From: Dyella marensis
Lineage (GTDB): Bacteria > Pseudomonadota > Gammaproteobacteria > Xanthomonadales > Rhodanobacteraceae
Assembly: GCF_900112865.1 (NCBI RefSeq)
Contig: NZ_FONH01000011.1
Coordinates: 1 to 64,000, forward strand
Direction: 5' to 3'
DNA length: 64,000 nucleotides
In this document: positions 1 to 7,504 of the stretch, in pieces
Position numbering within the stretch: the first letter of the stretch is position 1
How the letters are laid out: every line of letters begins with the position of its first letter
Position numbers and translations under genes: made by a program
The notes under the pieces: model-generated
Database searches by the model: none
What the model saw: only the letters and a program-made list of their open reading frames with translations
What the model was told of the DNA's origin: nothing

Positions 1-164
1 GAGGGAGGTGTGGATCCTCGCGAAGATTGAACGAGAGCACGCGGCGCAGCCGCGGCATTCCGCTTGTGCGCTTTTGCTTCGGCTTTTGATCTGCAACCCC
101 CTTGGCGCGGCGGTGAGGGCTGGACGATCAGGCCCCGAAGGGGGCGAGGACAGGAGTCCTCGCC

Positions 165-196
165 TTTTTGACGGGACATGGATGTCCCGTCAAAAA
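165..196. repeat. Perfect 15-bp inverted repeat, terminator-like
   Basis: Two 15-base arms (165-179 and 182-196) are perfect reverse complements around a GG loop. A T-run opens the left arm and an A-run closes the right one, so the hairpin could end transcription in either direction. It lies upstream of rep in a stretch with no convincing gene. Confidence 0.6.
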
Positions 197-267
197 GCCC
201 GGCCAGCCCTCACGTACCCGCAGCAGCGAAGCTGCGGAGGGCGCCGTGCAGGGTGCCCTTCTCTTTG

Positions 268-301
268 CCTACTTTCTCTTGGGCAAGCAAGAGAAAGTAG
301 G
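268..301. repeat. 14-bp stem-loop intergenic repeat
   Basis: CCTACTTTCTCTTG (268-281) pairs perfectly with 288-301 around a six-base loop (GGCAAG). With the 165-196 hairpin it forms a compact structured element. The whole stretch 1-499 otherwise holds only a REP copy and no supportable gene; the long open frame running through it into rep reads repeat sequence and is not credible as protein. Confidence 0.6.
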
Positions 302-381
302 TCGGGCCGCGGCAGCGGCACGAAACACTCGCCTACGGCGAGACAAAGCTGCGCGCAACGCGACAATCAGACGTGGTCGTT

Positions 382-409
382 ACTGGATCCCGGCCTACGC
401 CGGGATGAC
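382..409. repeat. REP element, single copy
   Basis: A 28-base imperfect palindrome with the ACTGGAT...GATGAC ends of the REP copies at 2498-2529, 2598-2629, 31168-31195 and 31303-31330. It sits about 90 bases before the rep start codon. Confidence 0.7.
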
Positions 410-499
410 GAGCAAAAAAGCGGGCACGCCGAGGCGGCCCCATGGCGCCAAGCGCCATTTGATAAGATCGCCATCCGCCACTCGCCGCGCGCACCTCGC

Positions 500-2485
500 A
501 TGCTCAACCCGCAACAGCTAGCCGCAGTCGAGCACTGCGACACCCCCCTGCTCGTCCTCGCCGGCGCCGGTTCCGGCAAGACCAGCGTGATTACCCAGAA
601 GATCGCCTACCTGATCCAGCGCCGCCGCCTGGCCCCGTCCAGGATCGCCGCCATCACCTTCACCAACAAGGCGGCGAAGGAAATGCGCGAGCGCGTGGCC
701 AAGCTGATCAGCAGCGAGGACGCCGCCGCGCTCACCGTGTGCACCTTCCACGCGCTGGGCCTGAAGTTCCTGCAGATCGAGCATGCGCGCGCCGGCCTGC
801 GCAAGGGCTTTTCGGTGCTCGACGCCGACGACAGCGAAGTGATCCTGAAGGAACTGGCGCCCAAGGGCGCCAAGCCGGACGTGCTGTTCGGCATCCGCAG
901 CCTGGTCAGCCGGGCCAAGAACGCCGGTCTCTCGCCGGAAGAAGCCACTGCCGCCGCGCGCAGCCCACGCGAGATGGATGCGGCGATGATCTACACGCTC
1001 TACCAGGCGCGCCTGGCCGCGTTCAATGCGGTCGACTTCGACGATCTGATCCGCCTGCCGCTGCGCATCCTGGAGAGCGACGAGGAATGCCGCGCCGCCT
1101 GGCGCGAGCGCCTGCGCTATCTGTTGGTGGACGAATACCAGGACACCAACGACGCGCAGTACCGCCTGCTCAAGGCCCTGGCCGGCGAGCGCGGCGGCTT
1201 CACCTGCGTGGGCGACGACGACCAGTCCATCTACGCCTGGCGCGGCGCCAACCCGGAGAACATCGACCAGCTGAGCAAGGACTGGCCGTCCCTGCGCGTG
1301 ATCAAGCTGGAACAGAACTACCGCTGCGGCCGCCGTATCCTGCGCGCGGCCAACAAGCTGATCGCCAACAACCCGCACCTGCACGAAAAGAAACTGTGGA
1401 GCGAGCACCCGGAAGGTGCGCAGATCCGCGTGCTGGAGTGCAAGGACAACGAGCACGAGGCCGAACGCGTCGCCGCCATCGCCGTCACCCTCGCCGAGAA
1501 GCACAAGGCGCGCTGGCACGAGATGGCCATTCTCTATCGCGGCAACTTCCAGGCCCGTCCGCTGGAGAAAGCGCTGCGCCTGGCGCGCGTGCCGTATCAC
1601 CTGACCGGCGCGCTGAGCTTCCTGGACCGCGCCGAGGTGAAGGATCTGCTCTGCTATCTGCGCCTGCTGACCAACCCCAGCGACGATGCCGCCTTCCTGC
1701 GCGTGGTGAACGTGCCCAAGCGCGAGATCGGCGCGACCACGCTGGAAAAGCTCGGCCAGATTGCGCAGACGCGCAATGCCTCGCTGCTGGATGCCGCGCG
1801 CAGCGACGGCGTACTGCGTCAGCTCTCGCCGCGCCCCGCCGCTGCGCTGGCCGGCTTCACCACGCTGATGGATGAGCTGCGCAGCGCTTCGCTGCATGCG
1901 AGCGCGGCCGACCTGGTGGAGACCGTGCTCAAGCGTACCGGCTACGCCAGCGAGATCGCCGCCAGCACCACCGACGCCGCGCTGCGCGAGCGCCGCCTGG
2001 GCAACCTGCGCGAGCTGGCCGACTGGTTCCGCGCCATGCAGCGCAACGACAGCACCACCGGCGACCTCGCCGCGCAGCTGGCCCTGCTCAGCCACGCCGA
2101 CCGCGACGAGCCCGGCAACGCACTGCGCATGATGACGCTGCACGCGGCCAAGGGCCTGGAGTTCCGCTTCGTCTTCATCGTCGGCTGCGAAGAGGGCACC
2201 TTGCCGCACGACGGCGCCATGGACGAAGGCCGCGTCGACGAGGAACGCCGCCTGATGTACGTCGGCATCACCCGCGCCAAGGAAATGCTCACCCTGTCGT
2301 GGTCGTCCAAGACCAAGCGCTACGGCGAGGTGCACAGCAACCAGCCCAGCCGCTTCCTGCACGAACTGCCGCAGGACGACCTGCACTGGCAGGGCAAGGA
2401 TCCGGAAGCGGACAAGGAAGTGGTGCGCGAGACGGCCGAGTCGCATATGGCGAAGATCAAGGCGATGCTGGCGGGGGGCGGTTAG
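500..2485 (+). CDS. rep: ATP-dependent DNA helicase Rep (SF1A, UvrD/Rep family)
   Basis: This 661-residue protein is a 3'-5' DNA helicase that removes proteins ahead of replication forks and helps restart stalled forks in the cytoplasm. The Walker A motif AGAGSGKT is at residues 21-28, the Walker B/motif II DEYQDTN near residue 210, motif III (QSIYAWRGA) near 242, motif IV (QNYR) near 271, and motif V/VI sequences (TLHAAKGLEF, YVGITRAKE) near the C terminus. The length fits Rep (about 670 residues). The ATG at 500 starts the conserved MLNPQQLAAV sequence; the frame is open further upstream but reads only intergenic repeat DNA. It lies just outside the tailocin, apparently a fixed chromosomal neighbour. 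Confidence 0.95.
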   Translation: MLNPQQLAAVEHCDTPLLVLAGAGSGKTSVITQKIAYLIQRRRLAPSRIAAITFTNKAAKEMRERVAKLISSEDAAALTVCTFHALGLKFLQIEHARAGLRKGFSVLDADDSEVILKELAPKGAKPDVLFGIRSLVSRAKNAGLSPEEATAAARSPREMDAAMIYTLYQARLAAFNAVDFDDLIRLPLRILESDEECRAAWRERLRYLLVDEYQDTNDAQYRLLKALAGERGGFTCVGDDDQSIYAWRGANPENIDQLSKDWPSLRVIKLEQNYRCGRRILRAANKLIANNPHLHEKKLWSEHPEGAQIRVLECKDNEHEAERVAAIAVTLAEKHKARWHEMAILYRGNFQARPLEKALRLARVPYHLTGALSFLDRAEVKDLLCYLRLLTNPSDDAAFLRVVNVPKREIGATTLEKLGQIAQTRNASLLDAARSDGVLRQLSPRPAAALAGFTTLMDELRSASLHASAADLVETVLKRTGYASEIAASTTDAALRERRLGNLRELADWFRAMQRNDSTTGDLAAQLALLSHADRDEPGNALRMMTLHAAKGLEFRFVFIVGCEEGTLPHDGAMDEGRVDEERRLMYVGITRAKEMLTLSWSSKTKRYGEVHSNQPSRFLHELPQDDLHWQGKDPEADKEVVRETAESHMAKIKAMLAGGG

Positions 2486-2497
2486 GGCCACCTCTGC

Positions 2498-2629
2498 GTC
2501 ATTCCGGCGCAGGCCGGAATCCAGTGGCGTTATCGCAGGGTCGTCGCGTAGAGCAGAAAGGCCGGCTCCGCGGCGCCCGCGTCTTCCTGCAGCGCTTCGC
2601 CACTGGATTCCGGCCTGCGCCGGAATGAC
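2498..2629. repeat. REP doublet (REPIN-like): two 32-bp inverted REP arms
   Basis: The arms 2498-2529 and 2598-2629 are perfect 32-base reverse complements; each arm is itself an imperfect palindrome (ATTCCGGC..GCCGGAAT core). The 68-base spacer is unique. The element fills the gap between rep and the tailocin repressor and could form a long hairpin in either transcript. Confidence 0.85.
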
Positions 2630-2665
2630 GAGTGGGTGGAGACTGCGGCAAGCCCGCACCACAAC

Positions 2666-3358
2666 TCAATGCCGCCGGCGACGCCGCCGGTGCTCCATCA
2701 TCGTCCCGATGATGCTACCCGGGTTCGCCGCATTGACCACGATGGTCGGATAGTCGGCATTGAGCGGCACCAGTTCGATGATCTCCTGCCCTTCCGGATC
2801 GCGGCCGCGGTTGCGGTACTTCTTGAAGGTGGCGCTGCCGTCGCTCTCGATGCGCGCCACCACGAAATCGCCCGGCAGCGGTTTCACCGCGGGGTCGATG
2901 ATCACGATGTCGCCGGGGTGGAATTCCTCCAGCATCGATTCGCCGGTGATCTCCAGCGCGAAGGCCAGCCGGCCCAGGTCGCGCGCCAGCTCCGCATCCA
3001 CGCTGACGCTCTGCTCGGCATAGCCGCGCGGATAGGGATCGGCCGCCTCGCGGCCGTAGCCGGCCTGCACCATCGAGATCACCGGCAGCTGGCGCACGTC
3101 CGGCTGGGCGGCGCGCAGGCCGTCGGGCACTTCGCCGCGGCTGTCGTCCTCCTTGCCGGTGCGCAGGTAGCGCACCGAGACGCCCATGATGCCGGCGGCC
3201 ATCTCAAGCGCCGCGACGCGGATGTTGTCTGCTTCGATGACGCCAGCTTCCCACTGGCTGATCGCCGAACCGGAATAACCGATGCGACGGCCCAGGGCCC
3301 GCTGGGAAATGCCCGCGCGCTCGCGGGCGGCTTTGAAGCGTTCGGCGAAGTTACTCAT
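2666..3358 (-). CDS. CI/LexA-like repressor, XRE helix-turn-helix plus S24 peptidase
   Basis: The 230-residue protein is a predicted self-cleaving transcriptional repressor that keeps the tailocin silent. Residues 5-60 form an XRE helix-turn-helix (QRALGRRIGYSGSAISQWE). The C-terminal S24 domain has the catalytic serine in GESM (Ser141) and a lysine in ATFKKY (Lys179 or 180). An Ala99-Gly100 pair in VQAGYG fits the cleavage site used by LexA/CI proteins during RecA-dependent induction. The protein ends in a short run of arginines. It is transcribed away from the antiterminator across a shared operator region, a PrtR-like arrangement. The DNA target is inferred from the repeated ACTTRTC sites upstream. 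Confidence 0.9.
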   Translation of the reverse strand: MSNFAERFKAARERAGISQRALGRRIGYSGSAISQWEAGVIEADNIRVAALEMAAGIMGVSVRYLRTGKEDDSRGEVPDGLRAAQPDVRQLPVISMVQAGYGREAADPYPRGYAEQSVSVDAELARDLGRLAFALEITGESMLEEFHPGDIVIIDPAVKPLPGDFVVARIESDGSATFKKYRNRGRDPEGQEIIELVPLNADYPTIVVNAANPGSIIGTMMEHRRRRRRH

Positions 3359-3369
3359 GCGTTAAGTCT

Positions 3370-3421
3370 ACTTGTCGTTCTGATAAGTGTAATTGACAAA
3401 CGGTGCCAAGTAAACTTATCA
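3370..3421. promoter_or_regulatory. Divergent face-to-face promoters with repeated ACTTRTC operator sites
   Basis: Rightward promoter: TTGACA (3393-3398), 17-base spacer, TTATCA (3416-3421), reading toward the antiterminator. Leftward promoter: TTGGCA (minus strand, 3409-3404), 17-base spacer, TTATCA (minus strand, 3386-3381), reading toward the repressor. Each -10 lies within an ACTTATC motif (3414-3420 plus; 3388-3382 minus), and a third copy, ACTTGTC, lies at 3370-3376; 3370-3388 is an inverted pair. Repressor binding would cover both -10 boxes, giving autoregulation and silencing. Confidence 0.75.
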
Positions 3422-3494
3422 TTGTCCCACGGGAAACGTCCGATCACCGACGCCCTCCCGGCGCTCCATCCATCGCAAACCAGGGAGGAATTCG

Positions 3495-4181
3495 ATGAAC
3501 GTACGCAAGCTCCTGGCCCGCCTGAACCCTTCGATCGCGCGCTTCGAAGTGCACCACGGCGGCCAGCCCGAACTCACTCCCCAGGACATCGCCGGCGCCT
3601 TGGGCATGATCGACGACCGCCTCGCCCGCGAGGTGCTGTGCACCGTGTGGTGGCCCGACGGCGCGCAGCTGCAGCGCGCCGAGCTGGACCGCATCGTGCG
3701 CGAGGCCCAGCTGCGCGAATGGATGCGCCTGCGCCGCGAGCTGGAAGCGGCGAAGCTCGCCCTGCACGTGGCGCAAGACGATATCGACGGCACCTACGGC
3801 ACCCGCGCCGGCCAGCGCGCCACCCTGCAACGCGCCACCGAGACGCTGGACGAAGTGAAGGCGCGCCAGTGGCCCGCAGTCGGGCCGATCTATCGCGCGG
3901 TGCGCGTGGCCGTGCTGGCCGAACTGGCGACGCCCAGCCTGTGCCCGCACTGCGAAGGGCGCGGCGAAGTGTTCGTGCAGGATCGCCTGTTGATTTGCCA
4001 GCATTGCGAAGGCCATGGCCGCACGCCGGTGAGCGATCGCAAGCGCGCGGCGATGATCGAGCGCGACGAAGCCGGCTATCGCCGCGTGTGGCGCCCGGTA
4101 TACGAATGGACGCTGGCCTTGTGCGCCGGCGCGGAAACGCGCGGCGCACGCGCCCTGGAACGCGCGCTGGCGCCGGCATGA
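3495..4181 (+). CDS. Q-like late antitermination protein with zinc-finger CxxCxGxG pair
   Basis: The 228-residue protein resembles lambdoid late antiterminators of the phage 82 Q type, which load onto RNA polymerase near the late promoter and make it ignore terminators. Two CxxCxGxG motifs (Cys150/153 and Cys168/171) form a DnaJ-like zinc-binding knuckle; the N-terminal half is helical and charged. A strong Shine-Dalgarno (GGGAGGAA) precedes ATG 3495. It is the first gene from the rightward promoter, and the DNA after it holds a palindrome-terminator unit, where lambda places pR'/tR'. A tailocin-specific activator acting at the palindromes is the alternative role. Family assignment is fairly sure, mechanism inferred. 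Confidence 0.75.
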   Translation: MNVRKLLARLNPSIARFEVHHGGQPELTPQDIAGALGMIDDRLAREVLCTVWWPDGAQLQRAELDRIVREAQLREWMRLRRELEAAKLALHVAQDDIDGTYGTRAGQRATLQRATETLDEVKARQWPAVGPIYRAVRVAVLAELATPSLCPHCEGRGEVFVQDRLLICQHCEGHGRTPVSDRKRAAMIERDEAGYRRVWRPVYEWTLALCAGAETRGARALERALAPA

Positions 4182-4193
4182 ACACCATGCCGT

Positions 4194-4217
4194 GCGGAAT
4201 CGATACCTCCGCACTTT
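4194..4217. promoter_or_regulatory. Palindromic box A (GCGGA-N9-TCCGC, then ACTTT)
   Basis: First of three related palindromes in the lysis/tail region. It begins 12 bases after the antiterminator stop codon and is followed by GCAAGGAAAATG, also nearly shared with box B. A strong terminator starts 60 bases downstream. It could be an activator site, a Q-utilisation site or an RNA hairpin. Confidence 0.5.
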
Positions 4218-4276
4218 GCAAGGAAAATGCATAGCGTGGGATCGATCGGCAAGCGACACATCGCATCATCTTCTGC

Positions 4277-4306
4277 AGAGGCCGCATGTGCGGCCTCTTT
4301 CTTTTT
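4277..4306 (+). terminator. Rho-independent terminator (tR'-like)
   Basis: A perfect 10-bp stem AGAGGCCGCA/TGCGGCCTCT with a TG loop is followed by TTCTTTTT. It points rightward, inside the tailocin operon, before the lysis genes, so those genes should need antitermination. Confidence 0.8.
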
Positions 4307-4337
4307 CATGACGCGCCACCCTTGCAAAAACATCGCT

Positions 4338-4361
4338 GCGGAATCGACGCTTCCGCACTTT
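4338..4361. promoter_or_regulatory. Palindromic box B (GCGGAA-N7-TTCCGC, then ACTTT)
   Basis: Second copy of the palindrome, 144 bases after box A. The following bases CCGAGGAAAATG nearly match those after box A. A weaker hairpin-terminator follows at 4452 and the first holin starts at 4493. Confidence 0.5.
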
Positions 4362-4451
4362 CCGAGGAAAATGTTCACCATGGGCCCATGAGCGAACGGC
4401 ACGCACGCCGCGCTTCCCACGCGTAAATACGCGATGCCCCTGCTTCTTCAC

Positions 4452-4474
4452 AGGCCGCCATGCGCGGCCTTTCG
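4452..4474 (+). terminator. Weak terminator-like hairpin before the lysis genes
   Basis: AGGCCGC pairs with GCGGCCT around a five-base loop, followed by a short TTCGCATTT tract. The stem core matches the terminator at 4277-4306, and the hairpin ends about 20 bases before the holin start. Confidence 0.45.
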
Positions 4475-4492
4475 CATTTATGGAGACCACTC

Positions 4493-4843
4493 ATGACCGA
4501 ACCCGCCATGGCGATGGCGGCGGCCGCCAGCCTGGGCGTCGCCGCGTCGCTGCCCGGCGTGGACGGCAACGCGCTGATCGGCGCGTTCGCCGGCGCCACG
4601 CTGTTCGTCGTCTCGTCCAAGGAGCTGCCGATCTGGCGGCGCCTTGCCTACCTGGGCGTGTCGATTGCGCTCGGCTACCTCGCCGCACCGGAGGTGATGC
4701 GCTGGCTGCCGCTGCAGGCCTCCGGGGTGGCGGCCTTCCTCGGCGCGGCACTGGGCGTCACCTTGACGCTCGGCCTGCTGGAACGCGGCCGCACCTTCGA
4801 CCTCGACGCATGGCTGCGCAGCCGGGGAGGCCCGCATGCGTGA
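4493..4843 (+). CDS. Putative phage holin (Phage_holin_8-like)
   Basis: This 116-residue protein has about three hydrophobic segments (roughly residues 5-20, 25-40 and 50-95) and a charged, arginine-rich C-terminal tail. It would sit in the inner membrane and form the lesions that let the endolysin reach the cell wall. GGAG lies 7 bases before ATG 4493. It heads the lysis cassette and overlaps the next gene by 8 bases. The family call rests on size, topology, position and resemblance to GAFAGAxxFVxS-type holins; a second holin-like gene follows, so one of the pair may act as an antiholin. Confidence 0.65.
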   Translation: MTEPAMAMAAAASLGVAASLPGVDGNALIGAFAGATLFVVSSKELPIWRRLAYLGVSIALGYLAAPEVMRWLPLQASGVAAFLGAALGVTLTLGLLERGRTFDLDAWLRSRGGPHA

Positions 4844-5117
4844 CCCGCTCGAACTGCTCACCATGTTCGCTTCCGCGTCGATCTGCCTGCGGCTGATCAC
4901 CTACCGGCGCTCGCCCGATGCGCGCTACCGCCCATGGGTATCGGCCTGCGCCTGGCTGCTGATCGTGTGCAGCGGCGGCCAGGCCATTCATATCGCGCTC
5001 GGCCATGCCGCGCCCGGCGAAACCACGCTGTGGCAGCTCGGCATCCTGCTCGTGCTTGCCGCGCTTCTGCACATGGCGCGCGGCAATCTGGCGCGCGTGC
5101 TGAGGCTGGACGCATGA
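4836..5117 (+). CDS. Putative 3TM phage holin (PF05449-like)
   Basis: The 93-residue protein has three predicted membrane helices (about 5-20, 35-50 and 63-80). Its LRLITYRRSPDARYRP and ARGNLARVLRLDA segments are typical of the putative three-helix holin family. Its ATG lies 8 bases inside the preceding gene and its stop overlaps the endolysin start (ATGA), so the three genes are translationally coupled. It should act in the inner membrane at lysis. No spanin (Rz/Rz1) gene is seen in or next to the cassette. Confidence 0.75.
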   Translation: MRDPLELLTMFASASICLRLITYRRSPDARYRPWVSACAWLLIVCSGGQAIHIALGHAAPGETTLWQLGILLVLAALLHMARGNLARVLRLDA

Positions 5118-5587
5118 ACACGGCGCCGGTGAAGACCAGTGCGCTCGGCGTCGCGCTGATCAAGCAGTTCGAGGGTTTGCGCACCTGCGCCTATCTGGAT
5201 GCCGCAGGCATCTGGACCATCGGCTACGGCCATACGGGTGAGGAGGTGCGCTCGGGTGTGCGCATCGATGCAGCACAAGCCGACGGTTTGCTGCACCAGG
5301 ACCTGCGCGCGGCCGAAGAAGCCGTGCGTGCGCTGGTGACCACGCCGCTGGCGCAGGCGTCATTCGATGCGCTGGTGAGCTTCGTCTTCAACGTCGGCGC
5401 CAATGCGTTCGCCGGATCCACGCTGTTGCGCAAGCTCAACGCGGGCGATGCCGAAGGCGCCGCCGCCGAGTTCGAGCGTTGGCGTTATGCCGGCGGCCGC
5501 GTACTGCCCGGCCTGCTGCGACGGCGCATCGCCGAGCGCACGCTGTTCCTGTCGCCGCATCCGGCAGGCATTGCGCTGCGGAAGTGA
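5114..5587 (+). CDS. Endolysin, glycoside hydrolase 24 lysozyme
   Basis: A 157-residue T4-type lysozyme that cleaves the MurNAc-GlcNAc bond of peptidoglycan. The catalytic triad is visible as Glu20-x8-Asp29-x5-Thr35 within EGLRTCAYLDAAGIWTIGYG, followed by the conserved GH. The length fits single-domain GH24 endolysins. There is no obvious signal peptide or SAR helix, so export should depend on the holins. The start at 5114 overlaps the upstream stop; the frame is open further upstream but overlaps the holin. Its stop codon lies inside palindromic box C. Confidence 0.92.
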   Translation: MNTAPVKTSALGVALIKQFEGLRTCAYLDAAGIWTIGYGHTGEEVRSGVRIDAAQADGLLHQDLRAAEEAVRALVTTPLAQASFDALVSFVFNVGANAFAGSTLLRKLNAGDAEGAAAEFERWRYAGGRVLPGLLRRRIAERTLFLSPHPAGIALRK

Positions 5588-5601
5588 CGCTTCCGCGCTT
5601 T
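5578..5601. promoter_or_regulatory. Palindromic box C (GCGGAA-N7-TTCCGC, then GCTTT)
   Basis: Third copy of the palindrome, at the junction of the lysis and tail genes. The endolysin stop codon TGA lies in its loop. A strong terminator begins 57 bases downstream, repeating the palindrome-gap-terminator layout of boxes A and B. Confidence 0.5.
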
Positions 5602-5658
5602 CAGCCCTAATCTGGCTACAACGGCAACATTTCATCGCATCTCAGCGCATCGCATCCG

Positions 5659-5689
5659 AACCCGCCCACCGAGGCGGGTTTTTCTTTTT
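5659..5689 (+). terminator. Rho-independent terminator before the tail genes
   Basis: AACCCGCC/GGCGGGTT stem of 8 bp with a six-base loop, followed by TTTCTTTTT. It separates the lysis genes from the tail genes, yet all point the same way, so read-through must be controlled. Confidence 0.8.
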
Positions 5690-5707
5690 CCGCCACGGGA
5701 ACCCGCC

Positions 5708-6118
5708 ATGAGTTTCACCAACATCAATGCCGCGCTCGTCGCCGGCTACCAGGCCGCCGCGCTCAACCTGCCCACCGCCTACGAAGGCGTCGACTTCGCG
5801 CCGACCGCGGGACAGCCCTGGGCCGCGGTATCGATGCTGCCGCTGCCGGTCGTCGGCGGCAGCCTGGGCGCCGCGGGCAACGATCGCCACACCGGCACCT
5901 TCCAGGTCGACCTCAACGACGTGACCGGCGGCGGCATCGCCCGCCTGCTGTCGCTGGCCGACACGCTGCGCGGCTATTTCAAGGCCGGGCGCCAGCTCGA
6001 CGGCAACGGCCTGCCGGTGCTGGTCAACAGCACCAGCCGCAGCGTCGTCACCAACAAGGACGGCTGGCTGCGCATGTCGGTGATCGTCGCCTGGACGGCA
6101 TGGACCGACCACGGCTGA
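5708..6118 (+). CDS. Tail terminator / tail-completion protein (gpU-like, DUF4128)
   Basis: The 136-residue protein matches the tail-terminator class that caps the growing tail tube and fixes its length. In lambda this is gpU, which comes just before the tube gene, exactly as here. Sequence features are an N-terminal helix (NINAALVAGYQAAAL), a beta-rich middle ending in TFQVDL, and a C-terminal strand ending WTDHG. In a headless particle it would close the tube end that a phage joins to its head. It begins 18 bases after the terminator's U-tract. Family call rests on length, style and gene order. Confidence 0.7.
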   Translation: MSFTNINAALVAGYQAAALNLPTAYEGVDFAPTAGQPWAAVSMLPLPVVGGSLGAAGNDRHTGTFQVDLNDVTGGGIARLLSLADTLRGYFKAGRQLDGNGLPVLVNSTSRSVVTNKDGWLRMSVIVAWTAWTDHG

Positions 6119-6206
6119 AGCATCGCCGCTTCGTTCGACCCGGTCCGCTTCGGACCCACCCGCGCGGCCGCACGCCACGCATTTCTTTCCACCAAGGAGC
6201 AACCGC

Positions 6207-7115
6207 ATGACCATCGCCACCGGCAGCCGCCACAGCCTCGCCTACATCGCCGAGGCCACCTACGGCGCCACGCCCGCCACGCCGGCATTCCGCCAGCTGC
6301 GCCACAAGAGCACCACGCTCGCCCTCACCAAGAACACCATGCAGTCCGAAGAACTGCGCGGCGACCGCCAGATCGCCGACCTGCGCCACGGCACCGTCCA
6401 GGTGGGCGGCGACATGCAGGGCGAGCTGAGCTATGGCGCCTACGACGACCTGTTCGCCGCCGCGCTGGGCGGCAGCTGGAACGCCAACGTGCTGAAGGCC
6501 GGCACCGCACGCACCAGCTTCACCCTGGAGCGCAACTTCGCCGACATCGGCCAGTACCTGCGCTACACCGGCTGCGAGATCAACGGCCTGCATTTCGACG
6601 TGCAGCCCGGCGCGATCGCCAATGTCACCTTCGACGTGATCGGCCAGGCCGAAGCGGTCGACGCCAACATCGTGGCCGGCGCCACCTATGTCGCCGCCAG
6701 CGCCAACCGTCCGATGGACGCGCTCAGCGGCGCGATCAAGGAAGGCGGCCAGGTGCTGGGCGTGGTGACCGAATTGAAGCTGGACCTGGCCAACGGCATC
6801 GAGCCGCGCTTCGTGATCGGCAGCGCCAAGACCCTGCAGCCGAGCATCGGCCGCAGCAACCTCACCGGCACGCTGACCGCGTACTTCCTGGACGGCTCGC
6901 TGCTGGCCAAGTTCATCGGCGAGACCGAGAGCTCGCTGGAGCTGACCCTGTCCGACGGCACCAACAGCTACGTGCTGCTGCTGCCGCGCATCAAATACAC
7001 CGGCGGCCAGGCCGACGTGGCCAACGACGGCCCGATCACCCTGTCGCTGCCGATCCAGGCGCTGTACGACAGTGCGACCGGCACCCAGCTGCGCATCACC
7101 CGGAGCGGCGCATGA
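6207..7115 (+). CDS. Major tail tube protein (gpV-like)
   Basis: This 302-residue protein is the predicted building block of the flexible tail tube. It begins MTIATGSRHSLAYIAEATYG, a start typical of siphophage tube proteins of the Phage_tube/tail_3 families, and shows the repeating beta-strand pattern of the tube fold. A strong AAGGAG lies 8 bases before the ATG, suiting a highly expressed structural protein. A hairpin (GGTCCG/CGGACC, 6139-6153) precedes it in the 88-base gap and may protect or separate its mRNA. Its stop overlaps the next start (ATGA). Confidence 0.85.
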   Translation: MTIATGSRHSLAYIAEATYGATPATPAFRQLRHKSTTLALTKNTMQSEELRGDRQIADLRHGTVQVGGDMQGELSYGAYDDLFAAALGGSWNANVLKAGTARTSFTLERNFADIGQYLRYTGCEINGLHFDVQPGAIANVTFDVIGQAEAVDANIVAGATYVAASANRPMDALSGAIKEGGQVLGVVTELKLDLANGIEPRFVIGSAKTLQPSIGRSNLTGTLTAYFLDGSLLAKFIGETESSLELTLSDGTNSYVLLLPRIKYTGGQADVANDGPITLSLPIQALYDSATGTQLRITRSGA

Positions 7116-7504
7116 GCGGCATGGATGCCTTCGCCATCCGCCAGCGCGCCAACGATGGGCGCCGCATCGCACTGACCCTGCCCGACGGTTCGCCCACCGA
7201 GCACTGGCTGCAGATCCGCAGCCGCTGGTCGGACGCGTTCCGCCAGGCGCGCGACGACGCGATGCAACAGGTCGCGCGCCTGGCCCAGGCCGGCGAAGCG
7301 GAACTCGAGACGGCACTGGAGCAGAGCACGCTCGCGGTGCGTTCCGCACTGGTCTCGGCGTGGAGCTTCGACGAGCCGTGCGTGACGGACAACGTGCAGG
7401 CGTTCCTGCGCGAAGCGCCGCAGATCGCCGAGCTGGTCGATCGCGCCGGCGCCGACGATCCGGCTTTTTTCGGCAACGCCTTCGCCAGCTCGCCGACTGG
7501 CTGA
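7112..7504 (+). CDS. Tail assembly chaperone (gpG-like)
   Basis: The 130-residue acidic, helical protein lies between the tube and tape-measure genes, the position of lambda gpG. These chaperones coat the tape measure and recruit tube subunits during assembly. The frame carries TTTTTTC at 7465-7471, in the T TTT TTC register of a -1 slippery site, so some ribosomes should shift and make the longer GT product. The ATG overlaps the tube stop codon. Sequence similarity to gpG is not visible by eye; the call rests on position, size and the slippery site. Confidence 0.75.
   Translation: MSGMDAFAIRQRANDGRRIALTLPDGSPTEHWLQIRSRWSDAFRQARDDAMQQVARLAQAGEAELETALEQSTLAVRSALVSAWSFDEPCVTDNVQAFLREAPQIAELVDRAGADDPAFFGNAFASSPTG

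Noticed and set aside
8-499. N-terminal extension of Rep from position 8
   Set aside because: The stretch translates hairpin and REP repeat DNA into an unlikely protein; the conserved Rep start is the ATG at 500.
3361-3494. LexA box controlling the tailocin
   Set aside because: No CTGT-N8-ACAG type site is seen near the promoters; control is more likely through self-cleavage of the local repressor.
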